A DNA stretch of 64,000 nt from Acidimicrobiia bacterium (GTDB lineage Bacteria > Actinomycetota > Acidimicrobiia > Acidimicrobiales > Poriferisodalaceae). Under the pieces are notes generated by a model, which saw nothing but the letters and a program-made list of their open reading frames with translations, was not told the DNA's origin and ran no database searches. Each line of letters starts with the position of its first letter. Positions within the stretch are counted from its first letter, which is position 1. The DNA is taken from contig JAJEBN010000106.1 in the NCBI GenBank assembly GCA_022822525.1, positions 1-64,000 on the forward strand. Direction: 5' to 3'. A program made the position numbers and the translations under genes. Below are positions 36,884-45,521 of this stretch, piece after piece.

Positions 36884-38050
36884 ATGCTGACGAGGCGGGG
36901 TTGGGTCGCCGGTACCGGCTCAATCCTGGCGGCCGGGGCCGGCCGCTTCTTCGGCATCGGCGAGTTCATCGTGCTCGCAGTGGCCGGGCTGTTCCTGGTC
37001 GGCACTGCGGTCGTGTGGACCAGGACCCGCCGCGTGCGACTGCGGATCCAGCGATCGACCCAGCCTGCCCGCGTTCATGCCGGCGGAACCGCCCGGGTCA
37101 CCCTGACCGTCACCAACCTCGGCGGTCCTGCGCCGGTGCTGCAGTTGAGCGACCCGGTGACGGGGACGCTCGGCGCCCGCCTGCGGGTCGGACCGCTGTT
37201 ATCGGCGGAGCGTGTGCAGGCGACCTACCTGCTGCCGACCGAGCGCCGCGGGCGTCTCGAGATCGGGCCGGCCGATGTCTCGGTCACCGACCCGCTGGGG
37301 CTCGCCCGGACATCGATCGGCACCGGACCCCGGACCACGCTGGTGGTGTATCCGGCCACCCAGACGTTGATGCCGCCGCGGCTGGCTCGAGGTCCTGAAC
37401 CGCTCGGCGTCGCCGCTGACGTGCACACCCTGCAGCGCATCGGCGAGGACTTCTACGCCCTGCGCGATTACACCGTCGGCGACGATGTCCGGCGGATTCA
37501 CTGGCCGTCGACGGCACGACTGGGACGGCCGATGGTGCGTGAGGACGAAGTTCCCCGTCGCAGCCGTGTGACGGTGGTGCTCGACACGCGCAGCACAACT
37601 CTTGACGATGAGAGATTCGAGGTCGCGGTGTCTGCGGCTGCCAGTGTCGTGCTGGCCTGCGCGTCACGCCATGATCCCTTGCGACTGCTGACCGTGGCCG
37701 GGGCCGACACCGGGTTCGTCACCTCAGGGGAAGGCTTGGCACAGGTGTTCGATCACCTGGCAGAGGTCTCCACGTCCGCAGCAGGAACGCTGCGGGGCAC
37801 GCTGGCCGCAGCTACTTCCGCGTCGACGGGAGCCGTCGTCGTCGTGCTCGGCGGCGCTGCCCTCGAAGCAGAACGGGATGCCGAGTCACTCTCGGCGGCC
37901 GAGTCGCGGAGCTCCGCCCTGACAGTCATCCGCGTCCGTGCTCCCGACGCGAGGCTCCGGGCCGGCGGGCGGCGCTGGGTCGACATCACGCGCTCGGCCG
38001 ACCTGGCACCACGGTGGGCCGCTGCCCAGGCAGAGACGCTGCCGGTATGA
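36884..38050 (+). CDS. DUF58 domain-containing membrane protein
   Basis: A 388-residue protein with a hydrophobic N-terminal stretch (about 8-45) followed by a beta-rich region. The DUF58 signature VGDDVRRIHWPSTARLGRP is near residue 205. A vWA-like fold then contains a DTRSTTLDDE segment resembling a degenerate MIDAS. In the moxR-DUF58-transglutaminase arrangement these proteins are thought to be partners of the ATPase; their biochemical role is unknown. Confidence 0.88.
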   Translation: MLTRRGWVAGTGSILAAGAGRFFGIGEFIVLAVAGLFLVGTAVVWTRTRRVRLRIQRSTQPARVHAGGTARVTLTVTNLGGPAPVLQLSDPVTGTLGARLRVGPLLSAERVQATYLLPTERRGRLEIGPADVSVTDPLGLARTSIGTGPRTTLVVYPATQTLMPPRLARGPEPLGVAADVHTLQRIGEDFYALRDYTVGDDVRRIHWPSTARLGRPMVREDEVPRRSRVTVVLDTRSTTLDDERFEVAVSAAASVVLACASRHDPLRLLTVAGADTGFVTSGEGLAQVFDHLAEVSTSAAGTLRGTLAAATSASTGAVVVVLGGAALEAERDAESLSAAESRSSALTVIRVRAPDARLRAGGRRWVDITRSADLAPRWAAAQAETLPV

Positions 38051-40323
38051 CGCGCCGAACCCTGTGGCAAGTGGAGATCTCCCTGTGGGCGCTGACGCTG
38101 ATGTCGGTGCTCATGGCGCGTCGGCTGTTCGACTCCTGGGACTACGCGCCGCTGTGGCTCATCCTGGCCGCCGGTGGTCACGCCACTGCGGCGGTGGCCA
38201 GGCGTCAGCGCTGGCCGCTCGCGCTGGCGGTGACGGCATCGACCGTGGTGCTCATCATCGTCGAGAGCTTCGCGCTCTACTCCCGCACGCTGTGGCTGGG
38301 CTTGCTGCCGAGTGCGGAGACACTGCAGCAAGCCGCATCTGACATCGAATCGGCATGGCACGCGTTCGCCATTGTGGAGGCACCGACACCGGCCACATCG
38401 GGCTTCCTGCTGGTCGGCGGCGCCGCCGTCTGGCTCGCGGCCTTCTGCGCGGACGGCGTCGCGCTGCGAGCACGACTCGCGCCCGAGGCCCTGCTGCCCA
38501 GCTTCGGCGTGCTCGCCTTCGTGGGCGCCCTGGGCACGGGCGATTGGCGCATCCGCAGCGCGGCCGCGATGGTGCTGTTGGCGGTCGTGTTCGTTGCCGC
38601 GCACGGCATTCACCACACGGCCGGCCGGGTGCCCCTCGGGGCATCGGAACGCCGGCGCTCGACGGTGCCCATGCGCACAGCACTGCGATTCGGTGCCGTT
38701 GCCGCTGTGGGCGCAGCCCTGGCAGTTCCGCTGCTGCCCGGCAGCGACGCACCGGCGATCGTGTCATGGAAGGATCTCGACGGCTCCGCCCCGGCATCGC
38801 GGGTCACGATCAGCCCGCTGGTGAATGCGCAAGGACGCCTGGTCGGCACCTCGGGCGCCGAGCTGTTCCGAGTGGAGGCTGATGCGCCCGCGTACTGGCG
38901 GATGTCGGGGCTGAGCCGGTTCGACGGCGAGTTCTGGGGTTCTGAGCAGCTCTACTCCAGCACGGCACAGGCACTCAGCGGGCCCGTCAGCCCAGGTGCG
39001 TTCACCCAGACGTTCACCATCAGCGCCCTCGACAGCATCTGGCTGCCCGCCGCGTTCGAACCCGTTGCCTTTGACGGCCCCGATGCGCTCTATGACTCCG
39101 AGACCGGGACACTCGTCACCACCCACAGCGCCACCTTGGAGCCCGGCTTCTCCTACACCGTGAGCTCGGCGACCGACACTCCCTCGCTTGCGGGCTTGGT
39201 GGCCGCCAGCGGCGAGGTGCCGCCCGACGTCGCCGAGAAATACCTGCCCCTGCCCGACGGCTTCAACCCCCGGGTCGCCGACCTCGCCGCAGACATCACC
39301 ACGGACGCCTCTGGCCCCTACGCGAAGGCGCTGGTGCTGCAGAACTTCTTTCGCGAGAACTTCGTCTACTCGCTGCGCGTGCCCAGCGGCCACGGCACCG
39401 ACCGCATGGAGCAGTTCCTCTTCGAGGACCGCCGTGGCTATTGCGAGCAGTTCGCCGGAACCTACGCCGCTATGGCCCGCTCCATCGGGCTGCCCTCCCG
39501 GGTGGCTGTCGGCTTCACGCCGGGCGAGCTGGTCGATGGCGCGTACGTCGTCACTGGCTCCCATTACCACGCATGGCCCGAGGTGTGGATCGGGGGACGA
39601 TGGGTGTACTTCGAGCCGACACCGGGACGGGGCGCCCCCGGTGCGGTCGTCTACACAGGGGTGCCGCCGCAGCAGGTCGTGCCCGGTGATCCAGACGCAG
39701 CGGGAGAGGCAGGCTCCGGCTTCATCGGTCAACTGGGTGCCGAGGACTTGGAGGGGATCTCGGGCGATCTCGAAGGCTTCGTGGACATCCTCGGTGTCGA
39801 GGGCTCCGGAGAGGACACCGGGGTCTGGTCGGAGTGGCTCGTCGTGCCCTTCTACGCGATCCTCGCCGTCGGCATGCTGTGGCTCATCGCCATTCCTGCC
39901 GCGGTGCGGATCCGGCGCGCGCTGCATCACCGGCGGGCACGCCACGATGCGCGCGCCGAAGTAGCAGCCGCCTGGGACGATGTGGCCGAAACGCTGTTCG
40001 GCCTCGGCATCGACCGTCGCCCGACCGAGACCCACGTCGAGTTCGCGAACCGCGTTCGCCGCCGCCTGCGCATCGAGACCCCCGAGATGGAGACGCTTGC
40101 TGTCGCAGCGCAGGAGGCCAGTTACGCCGCCGATCCGCCATCGCCACAGACGGTGGCGGGCGCCCGCATGAACGCCGAGCATCTCGAGACCCGCATCCGA
40201 GCGGCACGCAGTCGGTGGGATCGGCTCGGCACAGCATGCCGGCCCACGGCGCTCATCGCCGGACCTCGCTCGCGCCGCCAGGATCGAGCGAGTCGCCACG
40301 GCTCATTGGTGCACAGCCGGTGA
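38047..40323 (+). CDS. Transglutaminase-like membrane protein (TgpA/DUF3488 family)
   Basis: A 758-residue protein with an N-terminal block of about six membrane helices (residues 1-240). A large extracytoplasmic region carries a transglutaminase core: the catalytic Cys in RRGYCEQFAGTYAAMARSIG, the His in SHYHAWPEVWIGG, and the acidic partner in YFEPTPG. A late membrane helix (about 600-625) and a cytoplasmic C-terminal DUF4129-like tail follow. ATG 38047 overlaps the DUF58 stop (ATGA). The protein may process extracytoplasmic peptides or cell-wall material; the substrate is unknown. Confidence 0.9.
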   Translation: MTRRTLWQVEISLWALTLMSVLMARRLFDSWDYAPLWLILAAGGHATAAVARRQRWPLALAVTASTVVLIIVESFALYSRTLWLGLLPSAETLQQAASDIESAWHAFAIVEAPTPATSGFLLVGGAAVWLAAFCADGVALRARLAPEALLPSFGVLAFVGALGTGDWRIRSAAAMVLLAVVFVAAHGIHHTAGRVPLGASERRRSTVPMRTALRFGAVAAVGAALAVPLLPGSDAPAIVSWKDLDGSAPASRVTISPLVNAQGRLVGTSGAELFRVEADAPAYWRMSGLSRFDGEFWGSEQLYSSTAQALSGPVSPGAFTQTFTISALDSIWLPAAFEPVAFDGPDALYDSETGTLVTTHSATLEPGFSYTVSSATDTPSLAGLVAASGEVPPDVAEKYLPLPDGFNPRVADLAADITTDASGPYAKALVLQNFFRENFVYSLRVPSGHGTDRMEQFLFEDRRGYCEQFAGTYAAMARSIGLPSRVAVGFTPGELVDGAYVVTGSHYHAWPEVWIGGRWVYFEPTPGRGAPGAVVYTGVPPQQVVPGDPDAAGEAGSGFIGQLGAEDLEGISGDLEGFVDILGVEGSGEDTGVWSEWLVVPFYAILAVGMLWLIAIPAAVRIRRALHHRRARHDARAEVAAAWDDVAETLFGLGIDRRPTETHVEFANRVRRRLRIETPEMETLAVAAQEASYAADPPSPQTVAGARMNAEHLETRIRAARSRWDRLGTACRPTALIAGPRSRRQDRASRHGSLVHSR

Positions 40324-40366
40324 CCGCCGGCACGATCATCCCGACAAGCAGCCGTCCGCAGGGGAA

Positions 40367-40744
40367 CTAGCTGGGATCGTTGCGAAAACGGCGCCGCATG
40401 CGATCGCCGAATGAGTCGGCGCTGCGAGGCCCAGTGCGCTTCGCGATCGAATCCGAGACCTTCTCAAGACCTAGCCGGCCCATCTTGCGGACATTGCGCT
40501 CGATCACGACTGCGCTCGCGAAGACGATCAGGAACGCGACGAACGACAGCGCGAAGTGCACTTGCAGGCCGAGGCCGATGCCGACGAGACCCAGCACCCC
40601 GCCGAGTACTGCCCATCGGATATTGCGCAGCGCATGCCTCGTCAAGGTGGTTTCGGACACCTCCCGGGCGAATTCGGGATCGTTGTCGTAGAAGTCCTTC
40701 TCGATCTCGAGCAGGATCCGTTGTTCGTCTTCCGAGAGCGGCAC
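40367..40744 (-). CDS. DUF3040 domain-containing membrane protein
   Basis: A 125-residue protein typical of Actinomycetota, beginning VPLSEDEQRILLEIEKDFYDNDPEF. Two adjacent membrane segments follow (AVLGGVLGLVGIGLGLQVHF and ALSFVAFLIVFASAVV), and the tail is basic. Function unknown. GTG 40744 is chosen because family members start with MPLSExEQ and a GGAG lies 7 nt upstream; ATG 40759 would add five residues. It lies downstream of dinB, near the dcw cluster, as in other Actinomycetota. Confidence 0.82.
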   Translation of the reverse strand: MPLSEDEQRILLEIEKDFYDNDPEFAREVSETTLTRHALRNIRWAVLGGVLGLVGIGLGLQVHFALSFVAFLIVFASAVVIERNVRKMGRLGLEKVSDSIAKRTGPRSADSFGDRMRRRFRNDPS

Positions 40745-40868
40745 GCACAGGCTCCACATGCTGGATTGCCTTTGTTGCTGCCAGTGTAGGACTGCGCCCG
40801 GCATCACTTCCACGCGCCCCGACGCGCAATGCAGCGCCAAAGGAGTCCCGACGAGACCCTCTGGACCC

Positions 40869-42248
40869 TCAGCGTCCCCAACGGCGCTCGCCCGGCGCGC
40901 CATCGCGCAGGCCGGCTGCACCATGACTGATGACCGCACGGCCGAAACGGCCGCGTATCGCATCGAGTGCATCGCCCAGCCTGCGGTCCACCTCGGCGTC
41001 TCCGGTCAGGCCCGGCTCGGCGTCTGCCGCGGCGTCCGACGCTGCGGCGGACCGCCGCCCGACATCGAGCTCGAGCTGGAGCTGACCTCGAGGCGCTGGG
41101 AGTGTGTCAGCGCCATCTCCCGCCTCACTTCGCGCCGCAGGCGCCGAGGTCTCGCTGATATTCGACACGGCGATGCCCAGCAGCCGGATGCCGCTGCTGA
41201 GGTCGAGCTTGGCGATGAGCGCATGCGCCGCGCCAGCAAGTATGCGGGGCGTCTGGACTGGTCCGGCAAGCGTGTGGGCCCGCGTCCGCAGTGAGAAGTC
41301 CGGATACTTGACCTTGACGGTGACCGTCCTCCCCGCCAAGCCGTTCGCTCGCAAGCGCGACGCGACCGCGTCGGCGAGGCGCACGGTCTCGCCGCGAATC
41401 CGGTCGGGATCGCGCACATCGACGTCGAACGTCTCCTCGTGGCTGACCGAGCGAGGGATGCCGCCAGGGTGCACCGGTCGGTCGTCGATCCCGTTGGCCA
41501 GCGCTGAGAGATGCGTGCCGTGTGCGCTGCCGATGGCAGTGACAAGGCGCTCGATCGGCACCGCAGCCAAGTCCCCCACCGAGAACACGTCGATGTCGTG
41601 GAGCCGTCCGAGCGTGACCGGTCCGACGCCCCACAGAGCCTCCACCCGATGAGCCCACAGGAAATCGAGTTGCTCGGCACGCTCGACGATCCGAACACCC
41701 AATCCGGGACGGGGTCCTGAGCGCCCGACGGTCGGCTTCGCTGCAACTGAAGCCAGCTTGGCCAGGGTCTTGTTCGACGCAACGCCGACGGAGCAGTCGA
41801 GACCGGTGGCCTCGCGCACGGCGCTGCGCAGGTGCCAGGCGATCTCGGGAGACGAACCGAACAGGCGGTGTGCCCCCGAGACGTCCAGGAATGCCTCGTC
41901 GAGTGCGATCGGCTCGACGTGCGGCGTGACCGACTCGAAGACTTCGGCGATGGCTACCGAGGCTTCTGCATAGCCGGAGAAGTCAGACGTCACCACGACC
42001 GCATCCGGACACAACCGGCGAGCCCGCGCAGTCGGCATTGCCGCATGCACGCCTGACGCTCGCGCCTCATAGCTGGCAGACGCCACAACGCCTCGCCGAC
42101 CCGACCCGCCCACGATCACCGGTCGGCCGACCAGGGCCGGATCGCGCTTACGCTCGACTTCGACATAGAAGGCATCCATGTCGACATGCAGGATCGGCAG
42201 CTCGTCGGTGACCGCGACAGCGAGTTCGACTCGCTGATCGCCGTTCAC
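40869..42248 (-). CDS. dinB: DNA polymerase IV (Y-family)
   Basis: A 459-residue translesion polymerase. The catalytic acidic residues lie in LHVDMDAFYVEVE and ALDEAFLDVSGAHRLFG, and CSVGVASNKTLAKLAS is the conserved palm segment. The thumb has helix-hairpin-helix elements (ALWGVGPVTLGRLHDI), and the little-finger domain contains KVKYPDFSLRTRA. The C-terminal 60 residues are low complexity and include QLQLELDV, possibly a weak clamp-binding motif. It starts with GTG, 6 bp after the NUDIX gene. Confidence 0.93.
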   Translation of the reverse strand: MNGDQRVELAVAVTDELPILHVDMDAFYVEVERKRDPALVGRPVIVGGSGRRGVVASASYEARASGVHAAMPTARARRLCPDAVVVTSDFSGYAEASVAIAEVFESVTPHVEPIALDEAFLDVSGAHRLFGSSPEIAWHLRSAVREATGLDCSVGVASNKTLAKLASVAAKPTVGRSGPRPGLGVRIVERAEQLDFLWAHRVEALWGVGPVTLGRLHDIDVFSVGDLAAVPIERLVTAIGSAHGTHLSALANGIDDRPVHPGGIPRSVSHEETFDVDVRDPDRIRGETVRLADAVASRLRANGLAGRTVTVKVKYPDFSLRTRAHTLAGPVQTPRILAGAAHALIAKLDLSSGIRLLGIAVSNISETSAPAARSEAGDGADTLPAPRGQLQLELDVGRRSAAASDAAADAEPGLTGDAEVDRRLGDALDAIRGRFGRAVISHGAAGLRDGAPGERRWGR

Positions 42249-42254
42249 AGGCCC

Positions 42255-42761
42255 TCAGGTCGCGGTGGGCGTCACCACCAGGCCGGTGCGGTGGTCGCCG
42301 CTCACGGTGTAGCGGAATACGTGGCCGTGGTCAGCTTCGCCTCTCAGGTACGACAGAAGAGGCTCGGCCATCCAGGCGTACTGGCCGTCGAGCAAGTCCT
42401 CCAGCTCGCCGCTGGGCACCCACTTGGCGTCGAACACGATGCCATCGGGATCGTCGATGCCCAGCTCGCCTGTCCACGCCTCGGCCTCGTGCACTTCGAC
42501 CTGCAAGAACCAGCCAGGGCCGCCGCTGCCGTCGGCCTCGACCGTATAGAGCGGCCCGTTCCAAGACGAGACGTGCAGTCCGGTCTCTTCGGCGACCTCG
42601 CGCGTCAGCGCGCCGAGGATGGTTTCCCCCGGATCCACCACGCCGCCGGGGGTGCTCCAGTCGGTCGTGCCATTGCGACGCAGGTTGTTGACCATGAGCA
42701 CCGCGCTGTCACGGCGCAGGATGCCGCCCGCGACTGCCCATCGATGCAACTGCGGACCCAC
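42255..42761 (-). CDS. NUDIX hydrolase
   Basis: A 168-residue pyrophosphohydrolase. The NUDIX box GGVVDPGETILGALTREVAEETGL fits Gx5Ex7REUxEExGU apart from spacing at its edges. It probably cleaves nucleoside diphosphate-linked compounds; the substrate is unknown. GTG 42761 is chosen because the fold begins at LHRWAVAGGILRR; the longer frame to 42929 would overlap the divergent gene and carries no family sequence. Confidence 0.85.
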   Translation of the reverse strand: MGPQLHRWAVAGGILRRDSAVLMVNNLRRNGTTDWSTPGGVVDPGETILGALTREVAEETGLHVSSWNGPLYTVEADGSGGPGWFLQVEVHEAEAWTGELGIDDPDGIVFDAKWVPSGELEDLLDGQYAWMAEPLLSYLRGEADHGHVFRYTVSGDHRTGLVVTPTAT

Positions 42762-42837
42762 TCGGGCAGTCTGCCATGGAGAGGTCAAGGGCCGGGTAGG
42801 TGCTCTCTTGACGGGCGGCACGCCGGCTCGTCCTACG

Positions 42838-43251
42838 ATGGCGCACGTGAACGGGCGAGACGACCGAGAGCGGCATGATCGCGTCCAGGTGTCGAGCACT
42901 GGGGCAGGAGTCCCAGGGGCAGCGCTCACTCCTGCTCCTACGGCGCTGCCTTCGGTGCTTGCACGGGTCGTCGCCTTCAGCGCGATAGTGATCTCCGCGG
43001 TCTGCGGCGGCCTGGTTGGCTATGCGATCAGCGCCCTCGAGTGCAGCCGGGGCTGTGTCGGACCGACGCTGGCGGGTGCAGCGATCGGTGCACTGGCCGC
43101 TGCCGCCGGCGTTGCCGCGATCGCCGCGCTGGTTCTGCGATCCATGAGCGAATGGGCCGATCAGGCCTCGGTGACGCATCGCCGCCGTGGCTGGCGATCT
43201 CGCCGCAACCGGGTCACCCCGTTGCACGATGACAAGGCGGTACGGCAGTGA
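42838..43251 (+). CDS. Small two-helix membrane protein upstream of the two-component operon
   Basis: A 137-residue protein with a charged N-terminus and two membrane segments (about 36-65, VVAFSAIVISAVCGGLVGYA, and 75-100, LAGAAIGALAAAAGVAAIAAL) joined by the loop ECSRGC. It has a basic C-terminal tail. I do not recognise the family. The last codons overlap the regulator start as GTGA, so it is translationally coupled to it. TTGACG (42808) and TACGAT (42834) lie upstream with a long 20-bp spacer; GTG 42847 would be leaderless from such a promoter. Confidence 0.6.
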   Translation: MAHVNGRDDRERHDRVQVSSTGAGVPGAALTPAPTALPSVLARVVAFSAIVISAVCGGLVGYAISALECSRGCVGPTLAGAAIGALAAAAGVAAIAALVLRSMSEWADQASVTHRRRGWRSRRNRVTPLHDDKAVRQ

Positions 43252-43928
43252 CGACCAACGTTCTCGCGGTCGAAGACGACGAACGGATCCGCACCGCGCT
43301 GCGGCTGGCGCTCGAAGACGAGGGCTGGCACGTCAGCGAAGCGGAGTCCTGCGAAGAAGCGCTCGAACGATTCACTCCCGACAGCACCGACGTGGTGCTG
43401 GTGGACATCATGCTGCCTGGACTCGACGGCTTCGATCTGTGCCGGTCCATCAGGCGGATCAGCCATGTGCCGATCATCATGGTGACGGCCCGCGACGACA
43501 CCCATGACGTGGTCGCCGGGCTCGAAGCCGGCGCCGACGACTATCTCACCAAGCCGTTCGCTCCCAAAGAGCTCTCGGCTCGGATCAGGGCATTGCTGCG
43601 GCGCAGCCGGACCGTGGACGGCAGCGGGCTGCCGCGCGCCGTCGGCGATCTCGAGATCTATCCCGACGAGGGCGTGGTCCGAAAGAACGACGAGGAGTTG
43701 CATCTCACCAAGACGGAATTCCGCTTGCTGTGCGAATTGTCCGACAATCCGGGCAAGGTGATGAGCCGCGAACAACTGCTCGAGCGGGTCTGGGGATACG
43801 ACTACTTCGGCGACGGCCGTCTTGTCGATGTGCACGTGCGCCGGCTGCGCCTCAAGATCGAGGATGATCCCGCAAACCCGCGCTACGTGGCGACAGCACG
43901 CGGCATGGGCTACAAGCTGCGAGCCTGA
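43248..43928 (+). CDS. mtrA: OmpR-family response regulator (MtrA-like)
   Basis: A 226-residue regulator. The receiver domain has the acidic pair EDDE near the N-terminus, the phospho-acceptor Asp in VVLVDIMLPGLDGFD, the Thr in MVTARDD and the Lys in YLTKPFAPKEL. The C-terminal winged helix contains LTKTEFRLLCEL, REQLLERVWGYDYFGD and RLVDVHVRRLRLKIE. Gene order regulator-kinase-GerMN lipoprotein matches mtrA-mtrB-lpqB of Actinomycetota, which controls cell-wall and osmotic responses; orthology is likely but not proven. Confidence 0.87.
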   Translation: MTTNVLAVEDDERIRTALRLALEDEGWHVSEAESCEEALERFTPDSTDVVLVDIMLPGLDGFDLCRSIRRISHVPIIMVTARDDTHDVVAGLEAGADDYLTKPFAPKELSARIRALLRRSRTVDGSGLPRAVGDLEIYPDEGVVRKNDEELHLTKTEFRLLCELSDNPGKVMSREQLLERVWGYDYFGDGRLVDVHVRRLRLKIEDDPANPRYVATARGMGYKLRA

Positions 43929-43931
43929 CTG

Positions 43932-44109
43932 ATGCGGCGGCGGTCGCGGTGGCAGCGATGAGACTTCGCTGGCGCCGGCCCCTGCGGCGGTTGCCGAATC
44001 CAACAGCGGCAACCGCGCGCAGGATTGAGCGATGAGACTTCGCTGGCGCCGGCCCCTGCGGCGGTTGCTGAATCCAACAGCGGCAACCGCGCGCAGGATT
44101 GAGCGATGA
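43932..44109 (+). other. Chain of short leader ORFs before the sensor kinase
   Basis: Three short reading frames link the regulator to the kinase. The first is 9 codons (43932-43961, MRRRSRWQR), the second 25 codons (43958-44035, beginning MRLRWRRPLRRLPNP), and the third 25 codons (44032-44109, MRLRWRRPLRRLLNP). Each stop overlaps the next ATG as ATGA, and the last ATGA is the kinase start at 44106. The two 25-codon frames copy the first 13 kinase codons. They could act through translational coupling; expression as peptides is not shown. Confidence 0.5.
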
Positions 44110-44144
44110 GACTTCGCTGGCGCCGGCCCCTGCGGCGGTTGCCG
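43958..44144 (+). repeat. 74-bp tandem repeat (2.5 copies) with hairpins at the kinase start
   Basis: Units start at 43958, 44032 and 44106; the third is the first 39 bp of the kinase gene itself. The two complete units differ at only one base (TTGCCG versus TTGCTG). Each complete unit folds: CTGCGGCGGTTGCCG (43982-43996) pairs with CGGCAACCGC-g-CGCAG (44007-44022), a 15-bp stem with one bulge and a 10-nt loop; the second lies at 44056-44096. The single difference keeps a G-U pair, so the stem survives. No T-run follows, so they are not simple terminators. Confidence 0.9.
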
Positions 44145-45521
44145 CTACGCGCCCGCGTCGTGGGGGCCTTCACGCTGGGGGCGTGCTTGGCGGCATTCTT
44201 GCTGGTCGTGCTGACCTACAGCCTCTCGCGGGGCTCGATGCTGGGTTCGCGGCAGGACTCCTCTGAGGTGCAGTTCTTCGCCAACGCCACGCAGGTGCAG
44301 GGCTCGCTTCGCGCCGAGAGCCCCGACTTCACGGTGCTGCTGGAATCGCTGCCGAGCCTGAGCGGCAGCCGTTCCATCGTCCGCACGGGATCGGATGTCT
44401 GGCGATCCCCATCGCTCGTGCCCAGCGACCTGCCCGACGAGTTGGTGGCTGCCGTCGAAGGATCCGATCAGGCACACGCGATGCGCTACCGCCTCGACGG
44501 CGTCCCCCAGCTTGCGCTCGGCCTGCGCCTGCGCCCCGCAGCGGTCTCCCAACTCAGCGAGACCCTGTACTTCGAGGTCGTGCCGCTCGCCGAGATCGAG
44601 GCGACGTTGGCGAGTCTGCGGCTGATCCTGGGTGTCGGTGCGGCGCTGACCGCCCTGATCGGCATCTCGATCGGCGCCTGGGCCGGCGGACGGCTGCTGC
44701 GACCGTTGGCCACAGTCTCCGATGCCGCGAATTCGATCGCCCACGGCCGGTTCGACACGCGGGTCGAGCGCAGCGACGATCCCGATCTCGCTGTCATTGT
44801 CGAGTCGTTCAACGACATGGCCGACGCCATGGAGCGCCGGATAGCCCGCGATGCTCGCTTCGCGTCCGATGTCAGCCACGAGCTGCGATCCCCGCTGCAG
44901 ACTCTCCGCAGCTCCGTCGACTACCTCAACAGCCACCGGGATGAGCTGTCAGCCCAGGGAGCGACCGCCCTCGACCTGCTCGCCTCGGAAGTCGACAGGT
45001 TCCAGCAGCTCGTTCAGGACCTGCTGGAGATCTCGCGGCCTGACGCGGACGGTTCTGTCTTCGAGCGGGGTCTGGTCAATGTGACCGAACTGGTGCAGCA
45101 CCGGGTGCGGGCCCTCGGCGACAGTGTGACTCTGGAGGTCAGCCCCGCGGCCACCGATGCAGTGGTGATCGGCGACAAGCGCGGGCTGGCGCAGGTCTTC
45201 GACAATCTGCTCCGCAACGCCGACAAGCACGGGGGCGGCGCCACACGCGTGGAGATCACCCGGCCCGGCTATTCCGTGCAGGTCGCCGTGGAGGACAGCG
45301 GCCCCGGCGTCGCGCCCTCCGAGCGGGACCTGGTCTTCGAGCGCTTTACCCGCGGGACCGCTGCACGCAAACGGGGCGCAGGCACCGGTGCGGGGCTGGG
45401 CCTCGCGCTCGTGTACGAACACACCCGCCGCCATGGCGGCACAGTGCACATCGAGAGTCGCAGCGACGGCCAGCGAGGTGCCCGGTTCGTGGTGGAGCTG
45501 CCGATCGCGGGGCACCGATGA
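44106..45521 (+). CDS. mtrB: HAMP-domain sensor histidine kinase (MtrB-like)
   Basis: A 471-residue membrane kinase. The basic N-terminus MRLRWRRPLRRLPLRAR is followed by a first membrane helix (about 20-40), an extracytoplasmic sensor (about 41-165), a second helix (about 170-195), and a HAMP domain. The phospho-acceptor His is in SDVSHELRSPLQTL; the ATPase domain has the N box DNLLRNADKHGGG, the G1 box VEDSGPGVAP and the G2 box GTGAGLGLALVYEH. It phosphorylates the regulator encoded upstream. Its 5' end is duplicated in tandem upstream. Confidence 0.9.
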   Translation: MRLRWRRPLRRLPLRARVVGAFTLGACLAAFLLVVLTYSLSRGSMLGSRQDSSEVQFFANATQVQGSLRAESPDFTVLLESLPSLSGSRSIVRTGSDVWRSPSLVPSDLPDELVAAVEGSDQAHAMRYRLDGVPQLALGLRLRPAAVSQLSETLYFEVVPLAEIEATLASLRLILGVGAALTALIGISIGAWAGGRLLRPLATVSDAANSIAHGRFDTRVERSDDPDLAVIVESFNDMADAMERRIARDARFASDVSHELRSPLQTLRSSVDYLNSHRDELSAQGATALDLLASEVDRFQQLVQDLLEISRPDADGSVFERGLVNVTELVQHRVRALGDSVTLEVSPAATDAVVIGDKRGLAQVFDNLLRNADKHGGGATRVEITRPGYSVQVAVEDSGPGVAPSERDLVFERFTRGTAARKRGAGTGAGLGLALVYEHTRRHGGTVHIESRSDGQRGARFVVELPIAGHR

